Origin: Steinernema hermaphroditum | Taxonomy: Eukaryota; Nematoda; Chromadorea; Rhabditida; Steinernematidae | Assembly: GCA_030435675.1 (NCBI GenBank) | Contig: CM059623.1 | Location: 9,264,012 to 9,328,011, forward strand | Direction: 5' to 3' | Length of the DNA stretch: 64,000 bases | Part shown: piece by piece, positions 11,438 through 23,317 of the stretch | Layout of the letters: the number at the start of each line of letters is the position of its first letter | How positions within the stretch are numbered: the stretch's first letter is position 1 | Translations under genes and position numbers: made by a program | The notes under the pieces: model-generated | What the model saw: only the letters and a program-made list of their open reading frames with translations | What the model was told of the DNA's origin: nothing | Database searches by the model: none

Positions 11438-12441
11438 TCAGGTGCAGCGGAATTGGTTATTCGTGTTCGCTTCGATCCACGCGCAGTACTGCGCCACGCG
11501 AGTGTAGACGGCGGGGTCTCTGTCCTGGTGGTTGAACATCGTGTACTCGTCACTGGGTCCGTGCGAAGTAAGGCCTACTTGGACCATTCCGCTGCCACTC
11601 TCCACAAGGAGAGGCCCACCGCTATCTCCCTAAGTCAAGCACTTCAGAGGAGAGATCAATCGAGGCGCCTCACAGGTCCAGTTCCCTTCTGATAGTCGCC
11701 GGCGCAGATCTGAGTTTTGGCGAAGAAGCGCTTCAGTCTCTGGCACTGGGCGAAGGAGAAAAGCTTGACCTTGACGTGACGGAGATGCTCGCTCGAGACG
11801 AAACCCTTTGCATTCACTAAACAGCCGATTAACAGAAAGCACATGTTTTTCTGACCGGCATAGGTTCCGAATCCAGAGGCTGTGGCCAGAGGGGAGGAGA
11901 GCAAAGGGGCGTCGTTCCGGGCGATCTTCACCAGTTGCACTTTGTCGGTGAGGGAAACACCGTTGATCTGAGAACTGAATAGAGGCAGCCCGTGTCGTAC
12001 CGTACCTCAAGCACGGCGATGTCGTTGGCGAACGCGTGATCCCCTACGAGGTACTCCGGGTGGACGATGGCTCTCTTAACCGGCGACCACTGAGCCGACG
12101 GGTCCCTTCCCAGGGTCGTGGATCCAACCATGACAGAACCGTGACCGGCTTTCATATTGATGGCACAGTGGGCGGCCGTTAGGAAGAAGTTCGGTGAAAG
12201 GAGGGTGCCTCCGCACTGGTAGAGTTTTCCGTTGCGTTTGCTGGTGTATCTGAAGAAGACTTCGAAAGGAAACTGACCCGATGAGGCGACATCCCCGCCG
12301 ATGATCTGGAAAGGAGGGTGAAAAAGGACAGAATCCGCCATTTCTCACAGATTCCTTGAATCCGAGGAAGTCAGAAGGTCCGGACTCTTTGGACAGAGCC
12401 AATGTGGAGCCAAGAAGAAGAAGGATGCTTTGGAACCACAT
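11438..12441 (-). CDS. S1-family serine protease A
   Basis: Secreted chymotrypsin-fold endopeptidase. A signal peptide (MWFQSILLLLGSTLALS) and short propeptide end at an intron placed exactly before the mature N-terminus IIGGDVASSGQFPFEV. Catalytic His is in LTAAHC, Asp in HAFANDIAVLEV, Ser in GDSGGP. Introns occur before residue 16, after the Asp motif, after GFGTYA, and just before GDSGGP. It is the most divergent member of the local family. It lacks the sequon before the activation site, but shares the missing Cys191 (GTGPGDSGG) and the C-terminal pair (AQYCAWI ... FRCT). All catalytic residues and splice sites look intact. Substrate specificity cannot be read beyond the absence of Asp189, which argues against trypsin-like cleavage. 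Confidence 0.85.
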
Positions 12442-13383
12442 GATTCCCGGCGAATGGCAAGAAGGCGAGCATACCTTATTTTATAGTCGTTTTGATTCAG
12501 TTTTCTCCAATAAAATTAATGCATTTTCCGTTCCGAATGGCGGAACACCTGTGCAGATCGGTCTTCAAGTACCCCAACAAATGCCTTTTTGGATATGTCG
12601 TTCACAAATAGAATTTCAGCTATATCCACCAAAGTAGCTGTCCTACAAGGCGCTTCGCTTTCGCTCCAATAGGAGCTAGATAAGCGAACTGACGGTGTCA
12701 CAAGTTGAAGGAAGTCGGGTGGACATGTACAATAAAGAGAGCACCTCACATACCATATCAAATCATGACCGAAATTGCTAGAAGACGTGAACAATAACAA
12801 AAGATCATGTCCTTCTTATCACTTCGTTCTCATAAACAGCCACTAAGAACTCCATCACATGGATAATCCAATGGTCACAATCAGAGATGGGCACGATGTG
12901 TCGATCGGATCGGGTCATCTCTGATCGCAATGATCAAGAAGCTTCGAGCTCAACTGAACGCGTCAAAGACTCTGACATAAGAGATTCACAACATTACAAA
13001 AGAATTCCAAATTTTTCGTCCATCAAAAGCAAAATAACAAAAATGGATCTATCTACTGGATGCTCTCAGAGTTGTGCTCCCGCGTTTGTCTCAGAAAATA
13101 AAATGTAACTTCACAGGCTTAGACTACCTGGTGTTATCCCGAAAATAGCCCTGTACTTCAAAGTCATCATGGATCGTCACATTTTGCTCGCGGATTAACT
13201 ATTTGATTCCGATCGAAAGTCCGGAAGCCCTCTCTTATCAGGCACGTGAACTGTGGATTGATCTATCGGACTTGTAGGACTTTCTAGATGTCCTTTATGT
13301 TTTTACGTTTTTTATCAGAAAACCCCTGTTGGTTCCCTATAAAAGCGGGAAGCAGGCTCCATTTCTTTAGTGCTCCATTCAGC

Positions 13384-14444
13384 ATGCGTCTTCTTTGCCT
13401 TCTGCTCGCCCTCTTCGGGTATGTCGCCGCCGGTCCTCTGAAGGATGAGGTCCCTCTGTACGGACCCTCGAGCCGCATCATCGTTCCCAAGGACAAGCCC
13501 GTCACCAACGAAGAGTTCATGCAACTCCTCAACAAGACCGAACTCGTAGGGATATTCCTCTAGGAATGCGTGGTTACAAGTAGGCCCTTTAGGTCTTCGG
13601 AGGTCAGTTCGCACGCCCTGGAAGCTTCCCTTACCACGTCTTCATTCTCTACGCCAAAAGCGATGGAGGTCAGTACATCTGTGGAGGTTCCCTCCTCTCA
13701 CAGACCCACGTTCTCACCGCCGCCCACTGCGTCGTGGACATGCAACGACCGGCCAGGGTTATGGTAGGATCGACCAACGTCAACCAACGTGGAGGCTCTG
13801 CCCAATGGAGTGACATCCACGCGGCCCATGGTCATCCCTACTACCAACACGGATCGCAGTCCTTCCACTATGACATCGCCATTCTCCAGGTTGGAAACAT
13901 TTGGTCCAGGAAGTTTGGACTCAATCAGTGAAATTCAGATTAGCCCCGTAAGAGTCGGCGGCGCAGTTGGACTCACCAGGATCCTCTCCAACGACCAGCA
14001 GCTCCTCGCCGGTGGAAGGGCGATCATCTCCGGGTTCGGGACCTATGCCTGTAAGCCGTATTTCTTCGAAAACCGAGCAATCCCTTTTCAGTTTATGGCC
14101 AACAGAGCCAAACCAGCGACCAACTCCGCTACACGGAGCTGCAGATCTACAAGCACGATTACTGCTACAGGCAGTGGGCGACGTTCTCTCGAGGAACCCA
14201 GCTCAATAACGCCCAAATCTGTGCTGGAGGACGTGGACGCGGCAGCGGACCCGGCGACAGCGGAGGACCCCTCGTGGTGCAGAGCGGCAACGGCCTCATC
14301 CAGATCGGCCTCGTCTCCTTCGGACCCATGGACCCTCAACTCATGCAATACCGACAGGACGAAGTCCCCGCCGTCTACACTCGCGTCTCTCAGCACTGCG
14401 ACTTCATCTCGCGGTACTCGGGCAACACCGCCAGTTGCCGTTGA
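13384..14444 (+). CDS. S1-family serine protease B
   Basis: Signal peptide MRLLCLLLALFGYVAAG, then a propeptide ending NKTEL. The first intron (13546-13592) falls exactly before the mature start VFGGQFARPG. Catalytic triad motifs LTAAHC, SFHYDIAIL and GRGSGPGDSGGP are intact. Exons run 13384-13545, 13593-13889, from 13939 to a GTAAGC donor near 14051, and from about 14090 to the TGA at 14442-14444. Residue 191 is Gly instead of Cys, and a C-terminal pair (QHCDFI ... ASCR) is present. AATAAA follows at 14510-14515. Its first intron and both exon edges are identical to gene D (18468-19535), which lies in the opposite orientation. Confidence 0.88.
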
Positions 14445-14509
14445 GCGACTTGAGTGGACCGGATTCTGTACATACATGTAGACTTCGATACATTCATTCA
14501 ATAAATTCC

Positions 14510-14515
14510 GCAGCA
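14510..14515 (+). terminator. AATAAA polyadenylation signal of protease B
   Basis: Canonical AATAAA 66 bp after the stop codon of the plus-strand protease gene. Confidence 0.6.
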
Positions 14516-15767
14516 ATTGACATTTTCGTTGTCCGTTTTCGTTGCTGCACATTCTGATCGAGGGCGTTAAGTTCGCAATGCTCGGTTTCAGAGTAAAGTA
14601 TCACCGCAGGTACCAGTTCTACGCAGAGTCGGGACAAAGACGGATAGGGTGAAGGGTCGTGGATTGCTCTTTTCCCTGAGGGGTCCTGTGGAACCGACTA
14701 GAAGGAGGCGGAGACTGTCAACAAAATTCGCTTACTTAAATAATCCCCTATATATTGGGTTGTTAAGTTGAAAACGGGTCACTCTTGTAACGACTGTTTC
14801 TCCACGTAAATCTCATATATTTCACTCAGGGTATTTACCGTTGGCACGTAACAACACCAGCCGATTTTTGGGCAACATCCGGATCCTTCGTTCATAGAAC
14901 ACGAGGGGTTTAGAATCAAAACCTGTTTTTGGTCCAATTTTCGACCTCTTCCTCTTATTTTGAATATCTTTCTCTGATATCGTTATTTACGGACGAGTGT
15001 AGATAGAGGATAGATAGAGCGAAGAAAGCGCTGTAAGAGATGAGAACCGGAATCTGTCAACTCAAAGCGAAAAGCCATTGCGAGGGTCCACTTGGAAACA
15101 TACGGCGTCGGGTAGACGGACTTTTTAGGAATCCAAAGGTCATTTTTTCAACATTTGACCTTTTTTTCTTTATAGTAGAAATGAGCTCGTAGAGTCGCTA
15201 TATAGGCATGGTAGCTGTGAGTGATAGCTACCTTCTGTATTTCTATATTATCTGTTATGGTAACTAACCATTTGAAACCATTGGAGTTAACGGGGCATGG
15301 TGATCCGACAAAGCCATCTTTTTGAGATTAGCCCATGTTCTGATGTATGACGACCGCAGCGATTGGTGCATTCGGTAGGCAAGACACAGCGATGTACGTG
15401 GTTGAAGACAGTCGTTGTACATCACACAATGAATATCATAAGAAGCCCGCACATCATTTCGCATTTCGCCATCTCGAGGTGTCAGAAAAATGGTCATCAC
15501 GACAGAATAGGCCTCCAACATCAGGAGAAATGTAATGGACAAGTCGCCAATCATAGTTTGGGGAGAGAATTAACTCTACTCAACAATGTACCCATTGGTT
15601 TGGTCATGGGAGCAAATATTGTAAAATTAAAGGATGTTCACAGAATCGGCCATTTTCTATGGATCAACCCAATATAAACGGAGAACCGACGGGTCCGTTG
15701 GTCTGTGTGTGTGTTTTTTACTTAGACGTCGTTTCATTAGCAACAGTACATACCATCCACAGTAAGT
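14516..15767. other. intergenic stretch, no supported gene
   Basis: No conserved reading frame or RNA gene seen. The sequence is AT-leaning with short chance frames. It ends at a relic protease exon that starts near 15768. Confidence 0.4.
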
Positions 15768-15890
15768 GGATCCCGAGGGACATTCACCGACTACTACAAC
15801 GACGGAAACGAGTCATACCACAACGATTTTGCTACCCTTGAGATAAAATGGACGCTATTCAGGGTACGACGCTTCTAGTGTAGAGCGCTC
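15768..15890 (+). pseudogene. relic exon of an S1 protease
   Basis: The plus-strand frame reads FTDYYNDGNESYHNDFATLE. This aligns with the region around catalytic Asp102 in neighbours (HPYYQHGDPSYLNDIAILEV in gene C). No His57 exon, GDSGGP exon or signal peptide could be found around it, and the frame stops soon after. It is a solitary, decayed exon of the same protease family. Confidence 0.6.
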
Positions 15891-16072
15891 CGGTCATAGC
15901 CGGCGACACTGTGAGACTCGGCCACTCAGTTGGTTTGCGCAGGTTTCGAATCGAGTCTTTGCGAAGTAAGGCCATTTAAGAGTTTATCACCATCAAAAAT
16001 ACATATTCGTACATTCTGGATCGGACCCTCCGAAGCGGAAAGCTTGATTCGAAGAGAAATGTTCTTTTCAGC

Positions 16073-17075
16073 TCAACGGCAACTGGCTGTGTTGCCGGAG
16101 TACTGATGAATGAAGTCGCAGTGCTGAGAGACGCGCGTGTAGACGGCGGGAAACTCGTCCTGATGATTGAACATCACGTTCGGATCCGTAGGACCGAAGG
16201 AGACAAGGCCGATCTGGATGAGTCCGTGGCTGCTGTGCACCACGAGAGGTCCTCCGCTGTCCCCGGGTCCACTTCCTCGTCCGGCGCCCCCAGCGCACAC
16301 CTGGGTTGAGCCCACATTGGTACGCCCTCCGGTGAAACTGCTCCACTGCTGATTGCAGTAGTCTGTGTCGTAGAGGTCCAGTTGAACGTAGCGGAGGTCT
16401 CTGCTAGGCACGGTCTGATGGCCATCGACTGAAGTGGGATCGAGAGGTGGAGGTGCTAGAAGGAAGGCACTTACAGGTGTAAGTTCCGAAGCCAGAGATG
16501 ATGACTTGGCCACCGGCGAGGAGTTGCTCGTCGTTGGCGGGGATGTGAGTCAGTGCCACAGTGCCGCCGACATCAAACGGAGGGGAGACCTGTGGAATGG
16601 AGACTCAGCTTCTTCGGGGGGCGGTGTCTTACCTCTAGAATGGCGATGTCGTTCAAGTAGGACGGATCCCCGTGTTGGTAGTGAGGATGGGCATGCGCCG
16701 CCTGAACTTCTCTCCATTGGGCACCTCCGGACTCGTCCACGTTGATGTTCACCGCACCTGCCATAACCCTGGCCGGCGGCTGCATATCGACCGTGCAGTG
16801 GGCGGCGGTGAGGACGTGAGTTGGAGAGAGGAGCGAGCCCCCGCAGATGTAGGGCTTGCCGTCGCTTTGGGAATAGCTGATGAAGATGTGGTAGGGGAAG
16901 TGACCGGGCTCTGCCAACTGACCGCCAATGACCTGAATCTGCCATGTAGACAGCTGGTACCATGTAATACACTTACAAACTGAGTCCTGTTGAGGCCATT
17001 GATGTGGGAGGATGGCGACTTGAGAGGAAGCGCCGCGGCCAGTCCGAGGATGACGAGAAGACAGAGAAGATCCAT
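16073..17075 (-). CDS. S1-family serine protease C
   Basis: Signal peptide MDLLCLLVILGLAAALPL, then propeptide ...NGLNRTQF. An intron falls exactly before VIGGQLAEPGHFPYHIF. His in LTAAHCTVDM, Asp in SYLNDIAILEV, Ser in GRGSGPGDSGGPLVV. Further introns follow the Asp motif and GFGTYT. The C-terminal cysteine pair (QHCDFI ... ASCR) is present. The last exon is close in sequence to B and D. The NRT sequon sits two residues before the predicted mature N-terminus. Apparently functional. Confidence 0.87.
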
Positions 17076-18467
17076 GCTGCTGGATCTGTCAGAGGATCGT
17101 AGATACGCTCTTTTATTGAGTTTCGTGGCATTTGCGGCTGATAATAAGTGGATCACAACACATAGGACATGTTTACTTGGAGAATCGGTAGAGTTAGCCA
17201 CCGGAGGCGCACTACTCTCGGACGCTTGTTCGACAAGAGGGCAGTCAAAGAGAGACAAAAGGACCTTTTCTGTACAGGTGACGTGATTATTTTCGTTTGT
17301 TCAATATTCAGAATTACGTTCGCGCTTTAAGCCAAATTATATGAGATTTCTTGCATGATGAATGCCATTGAAAGAGTAAATGTAAATGAAATGTTCGCGC
17401 TTTGTCTATGTAGGATTAAGAAGTTTGCTGTCGGCGTCAGCGTCGCCGGTTTTTTTGGTTCCCGATACGATTAGCCCGATTCACTTAAATCACAACTTTC
17501 TCTTTGTTGACGTTCAATTTCGTGCAGAAGTTGGATGGTGCAAAGTGACATTGGGGGCGAACTGAAGAATCACAGAAAGTGGATACATATCTCCCTGGCC
17601 AGCCGAAACAGAACTACATGTATATGTTTGCAGATGTTCTTTTTTATTATTAGACACTACTCATACAAAGTTCTGTGGTTCTGCTCCCTGAAAGTGGGCC
17701 GAATAGCAACCGAAGTGTCCAGTACAAAGGGAACAATTGAGATAGTGTCCAGCCAGTCTCTCTCAAAATAATCGCGACCTTCTGGCTTCCAGTCGATCAG
17801 ATATTTTGACAGAGCGCATAAACTGAGCCAGAGAGGCTGAAATGACCATCACGACTTGTTGATTCCCAACTCTGCATCATCTAGGGAGCCGAGAGCCTAT
17901 TTTGGAGGAATTTAACTTCCGATGCACTCAGGAAGTGCGTGTTATTCTCAGATTACGAGACATTTCTGTGTACGCAGTGGATCCAAATATAAGTGCATTG
18001 GTAATAAATACTCATAAAAGTATCTCTATCCCGTTCTGTTCCGCGAAAATAGCGCAATTCCAATTGATCAGCTATTTTGACCACACACAGCGCATGCACC
18101 AAAGTTACGCAAGAACTTATAAGTTGTCTAGTCCATATTTGAGGCACATCTACGGCAGAGCGCTGTAGGGCGGAGATCATATGTATCATCCGTTGTTGAA
18201 TGAGACATTTGAACTTGGTTCGTCGCGGATTTACTCTTCCACTAAACTAGGTTCACTTTTTGGATTAGAATGGCCTAGACGAGTGATAATATAGACTTTG
18301 GTCTATAGACTTCAGTTTTGCTAGCAGTACAGGTCTGCACTTGGTCGCTAGTGCTTGTCGCTTGTGGCCGCTTGTGGGGTACACAAGTCAGTGGTAAAAT
18401 TGCTTCAGAATTTACTATACTACAAGGTGATATACAAGGTGATGAGTATGTACATTTGCTGGACAGC
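17076..18467. other. spacer between protease genes, no supported gene
   Basis: No gene recognised. Two short stretches, near 17.79 kb and 18.06 kb, share a loosely similar run around a GATCAG-TATTTTGAC core followed by GCGCAT. They may be remnants of a duplicated element. Otherwise nothing supportable. Confidence 0.3.
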
Positions 18468-19535
18468 TCACTGGCAACGGGCGGTGTTGCGGGAGTAGTG
18501 CTGGATGAAGTTGCAGTGGGAGGCGACGCGAGTGAACACCGCGGGGACCTGGTCCTGCTGGCTGGCCATGATGTTCGGATCGGTAGGACCGAAGGAGACG
18601 AGGCCGATCTGGTAGAGGCCGTTGCGGGTGTTCACCGAGAGAGGTCCTCCGCTGTCGCCGGGTCCGCTACCGCGTCCACGCCCTCCGGCGCAGATCTGGG
18701 TGGTCGTGACACGGGTGCGTCCTCCAGTGAAGCGAGCCCACTGCTGGTAGCAGTACTGGCTGTTGTAGACCTGCAGCTGTGCGTAGCGGAGTTGCTCGCT
18801 TGTGACCGGGTTGTTACCGTAGACTGAAAGATCATTCACTGTGAGGAGTGGGGGATTGCACTTACAGGCATAGGTCCCGAATCCGGAGATGATCGCTTGG
18901 CCACCGGTGAGGAGCTGTTGGTCGTTGGCAGCGATTCTGGTGAGACCGACGACGCCACCCACTTGAACGGGAGGAGAGATCTACGGTAGACAGGATTAGC
19001 TGACTGGGTGGCCCGGTTTCTCCCACCTCGAGCATGGCGATGTCGTTGAGGAAGGACTGATCTCCGTCGCGGTAGCTGGGGTGAGGGTACACTCCATGGA
19101 TGTTCCTCCACTGCGCGGGAGCCGCCTGCTGGCGGATGTCCACGGCGCCTACCATAATCCTGGCCGGGGCGATCATTCCGGTGGTGCAGTGGGCGGCGGT
19201 GAGGACGTGAGTGGAGGAGACCAAGGAGCCTCCGCAGATGTAGAATCGGCCGTCCGTCTTCTTGTAGTTGATGAACACCTGGTAGGGAAAGTTTCCAGGA
19301 CGCGCGAACTGACCTCCGAAGACCTAAAGGGCCTACTTGTAACCACGCATTCCTAGAGGAATATCCCTACGAGTTCGGTCTTGTTGAGGAGTTGCATGAA
19401 CTCTTCGTGTGTGGCCGGATGTTCCGAAGGTTCCTGGATGAAGTGGCTAGAGTCGATCGGAGGGAATTCAGGCTTCATAGGAGTGGTCGAGGCCAATCCC
19501 GAGAGGGCGACAAGGAGAAGGTACAGAAGACACAT
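18468..19535 (-). CDS. S1-family serine protease D
   Basis: Signal peptide MCLLYLLLVALSGLASTTP, propeptide ending EEFMQLLNKTEL, intron, then mature VFGGQFARPGNFPYQVF. Triad: LTAAHCTTGM, SFLNDIAMLEV, GRGSGPGDSGGPLSV. Introns after the Asp motif and after GFGTYA. C-terminal pair SHCNFI ... ARCQ. It shares with gene B a 105-bp identical tract (19304-19408 here) spanning the end of the propeptide exon, the whole first intron and the start of the next exon. This points to recent gene conversion between inverted copies. Confidence 0.88.
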
Positions 19536-20252
19536 GGTGCTGAGAACACTGTAGGAGAGTCGGCTTGGCCCACTTTTATGGACGAAGATCCCGTAGTTTC
19601 GTGCTGATAAGGAAAGCTGATCACAGCAGAAAGCACTTTTTTGTGACACTTCAAGTCCAGTGAGTCCGCGAGGAGCACATCACATAGATCACATGCCTGA
19701 TACGGAGGTGATAGACGATCTTGCTGGTCGATAGACCAAGAGACATGGTGTCAAAGCTTCTCAAGCTACGCTTCTCGGTTCAGTGCGAATCCCTTTTCCA
19801 TACCTCTGATCAAGTTCCACAATATCACAAGAATTGGTTGTTTTCCTGATAAGAACACAAAATTCGAATTTCCGTTCGTAAACAGACGACGCACTTTCGA
19901 CCATTTTTTAAAAGACCAAATGTCATTCTCAGGTGTGACTTTCTACGTCATCGACTTGTCCTTTTTATCCTCCTGAGCACCCTCTATTGAAATGATCATT
20001 TGATTTTTCCCGTGATCATTGAAATGAACTTTCACAAATAAATGAGAGTGATGAGAGAAATATTCTTCTGAAAAGGTGTCTCTTAGGGACAGTGCTCCTT
20101 TCTAGGATCATGAGCGACAAAGGACAAAGTTGAGACAGATCCCGATAGCTTTGGACGTAGAAGTAGCAATAGTGCCAGAGAAAATCCAGCATTAACATAC
20201 GATATCATCCAGAACTGTAAAAGGTAGTCAGAACTTTCATTTGTGTCCCGAT
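19536..20252. other. intergenic stretch, no supported gene
   Basis: No conserved frame, tRNA or repeat identified between protease D and the unassigned exons at 20.25 kb. Confidence 0.4.
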
Positions 20253-20570
20253 TTAGGACGTCGACGGGCGCCATCGAGGCCCGGGCCCCTCCTTTCGACG
20301 TCGAGGTCCTTCTGACCGACTTCCAGATGCCCGTCGAGAATCTCTACCGTTCCGCCGCCAAGTTCTACCGAGGTAACCTCTCCCCTCGCGCTCTCCTAAG
20401 CCCTTTCCCTTGCAGAGATGGACTCGAGCGGCCAGTACGTGTATTTTCATTTGTTCATCTATTCGATCGGTCTCTCTCTCAGAAATGAATTGAGCGAGCG
20501 GTCTTCCACCCTCGAACAGAGCTGGAATGTGCGCTGGACGACCGGTCTCAAAAAGGATAAGACAAATGAG
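20253..20570 (+). CDS. unassigned coding exons (fragment)
   Basis: Three plus-strand exon-like pieces join in phase. The first, after an acceptor at about 20252, reads PPFDVEVLLTDFQMPVENLY and RSAAKFYRE, with a GTAACC donor near 20374. A short piece EMDSSG follows with a GTACGT donor. A third piece reads NELSERSSTLEQSWNVRW and TTGLKKDKTNE, with a GTACTT donor. The sequence looks like an amphipathic helical region of a real protein, but neither a start nor a final exon was found. Read without the second splice, part of it loosely resembles a KIX helix (VENLYRSAAKFYREMDSSGQ), which could link it to the KIX gene at 51.8 kb. That likeness is weak. It may be a gene fragment stranded inside the protease cluster. 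Confidence 0.33.
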
Positions 20571-22214
20571 GTACTTGTTCTTCTTTTGAGACGTCTTGCA
20601 CGACATAAGCCGTTGATTCCGTCGTATAAACACGAAAACTCGTAACCCATTTAGCATTACCATATTATAGTGCTATCAAAGGTAACCACTCTAAGCAAAA
20701 GGATAGATCTGCAATTGCACCAGTGTGAAGTTCTGTGAGTACGGTAGCTGTCAGTTCGGGGCAAGAGGTCAGCTCTACCTCTGACTAATGACGTCGCACA
20801 CTCACCAAAGGTTTACTGCCCTCGCCAAACCAGGTGGCACAACAAATAGCGACGGTTTTGCTGCACACCGATAATCCATCACGGATATCGGGAGATGTGC
20901 TAAAGCGGGCCGACTAATTGCCTTACACCTGAGGCAGAATCCAAGGGTCAGAAACGCCACTTTCCGATTCCTTATTTAAGCAGCTCGCCCGGCCATTCGA
21001 GGCCGGCCCCGACTAGACGTAGTCGCGCCGGATTTCCTGATTCTCCCGTGTTCCATCCTTATCTCGAGCTCCCTGCGGCGAGCGCGTTGTCCTGTACGAT
21101 AGTTGTATCTCACCCCGCGCTAATAAATCCAGTCCCCTCAGATTCCACTCCTAGTTACAATCTTCTAGTTTTCAATCCAGTACTTTCCGAACACCAAAAT
21201 TTGCTGTCCTTATGTGGCTACCATGTTTTGTCTTAGGATTCAAAGAAATGATAGTGTAGAACCGTCCAGAAAGGTGCTAAATGGTTTGTTGTCACTTTTT
21301 TGTTTGTTAGTTTGTCGTTAGGCTAGCGCGGCGTGGGCAGCTGTAAGTGGTATCGTCCGTGTTTTTCACGACTTCGTTGCTCGAATCTAGTGTAACCTTT
21401 GTTTGGACTACGTCATGGAAATATTCGACTCAGCAGAGGTCCAGTCAGCAATGTGTTTTGCTTTTCCATCCCCAACTCAACCAAGAGATAGCAACAAGAA
21501 AGAAACGCTTATCGAAGAGTTCATTCTGCTGAACCTGTGGGAACATCAATGACCTCCTCCTGCATCACAAGTTACCGTTATCGTATCGTCGAGTGCATTT
21601 AGAGTTCGTCATTCCATGTCGGGAGACTCTCTCTCCTCTGAAGGCGCCACAAGTTCGGCATCACCACAACCTGGCGCTTAAAGCTATCAAAGAAGTGAAT
21701 GAAACTTCCTGCTCACATAAAGAGCATTTCAGCGAAAATCTCCAGAACCACCTTGTTCTGTTAGCACTGGATCCAACTTTCTGATAGTTCATTTGCTCTC
21801 CTTGAACCTCTTCTTATCAGATCAATGATCTGCGGGTAACTATACATGAGTCGTCTGACCGGCGCACTTTCTTATCACAAAAGCACAATCATGTGCACAC
21901 AAAAAGCACCCAGAAGGAGCAGATTCATCGCGATTACGGTGCTGTATTCTTCTCTTCGTAACTCTCTCCGAGTTCCTTTGGATGTAGTAGCAGTGAGAGT
22001 AATGATCACAGATGGCTCTTTACCTGAAGTCACTCATCAAACGGTAACTTAGCGACCTTGCGCTACTCTCGAAACCAGATCACCCTAAGCCTTGTTTGTC
22101 GTTTTTCTCGTAAACTCAGAAACAGATCCTCTCAAATGGACCCCAAAGTGTGTGACTGCTTCTCGTTTATTCCATTGAAATGACTATACAAATGTACAAA
22201 TGCGTATTGCAAGT
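20571..22214. other. intergenic stretch, no supported gene
   Basis: About 1.6 kb without a convincing coding frame, tRNA or repeat. Confidence 0.4.
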
Positions 22215-23317
22215 TTATTTTCTGGCTGGAGGGCAGTTTCCGGATCCACCGCCGCCTCCTCCTCCGCCACCTTTGACGTCAACGCAGCGGAATCCTCCAT
22301 GAGTGCTCTGGCTGATGAAGGTACAGAAGGAGGAGGCGCGGGTGAAGACGTTGGGGATACGGTCCTGGCCGTGCTGCATCACATTCAGGTCGCTGTAGAC
22401 GAAGGAGGAGAGTCCGACTTGGTAGAGCTGGCCGTTGTACTTCACCTGGATGGGTCCACCGCTGTCTCCGGGTCCGACTCCGCGACCCGCGGAGCCAGCA
22501 CAGATCTGGCTGTCGAGGATATCAGAGCCCGCGCCCCACTTCTGGCGGCAGACGGCCTTCTTCACAAGATCCACCTCGGCGTACCGCATGTACTGGCTAG
22601 TCACGGGCTGATTGCCTTGGTCTGAAAGAATCATTCTGGTTGCTGGTCAAGAAGGAGTCGAGTCTTACAGGTGTAGGTACCGAATCCGGAGACGAAAGCC
22701 TTTCCAACGGAGAGGACGGGGGCGTCGTCGACGGGGATCTTGACAAGTTGGACGTCTTTGTTGATGGAGACCGCCGGGCTGAACTGAAACATCCCACTCG
22801 AGGCTGCCTTGGATGAGTGTGGATACCTCCAAAACAGCGATGTCGTTGTGCACACGTGGATCTCCGTCGACGTATTGCGGATGGACAACCTTGTTGGTGA
22901 TGTGGCGCGTCTGCGAATTTGGCCCTTTCTGATACATCTGGACGGAGCCGAAGAGGAGCTGACCGGAGACCAGGCTGGCGGCACAGTGCGCGGCGGTGAT
23001 GACGTGGGTCTTCGTGACCAGCGAGGCTCCGCAGATGTAGGACTGTCCGTCGCTGCTCTTGTAGGTGAGGAATCCTTCGTAGGGGAAGTAGCCGAGTTGG
23101 GCCGGCTGACCGCCGAATACCTAAGGGGGGAAGGTGCACCTCTGTGAGTCCAGGATCCACCTACCAGCTCAGAATGGTTGAGATGGATGGCCGCCTTCTG
23201 CGCCATCTCCAGGAAGCCTTCGTGCGAAGCGGGGAATGGCGAGGGATCGGCGACCTTCTCCACATGGAAGCCGAAGGAGGGCGCCGATAGAGCTAGGAGA
23301 ACCAGAAGGACTTTCAT
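22215..23317 (-). CDS. S1-family serine protease E with poly-Gly tail
   Basis: Signal peptide MKVLLVLLALSAPSFGFHVE, propeptide ending HLNHSEL, intron, then mature VFGGQPAQLGYFPYEGF. Triad: ITAAHCAASL, RVHNDIAVLEV, GRGVGPGDSGGPIQV. Introns before residue 16, after the Asp motif and after GFGTYTC. The usual C-terminal cysteine (SSFCTFI ... FRCVDV) is followed by an unusual extension: a run of nine glycines, then SGNCPPARK, with the stop at 22215-22217. All catalytic motifs are intact. The tail contains one extra Cys, so it could be disulfide-linked. Its role is unknown. Confidence 0.86.
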
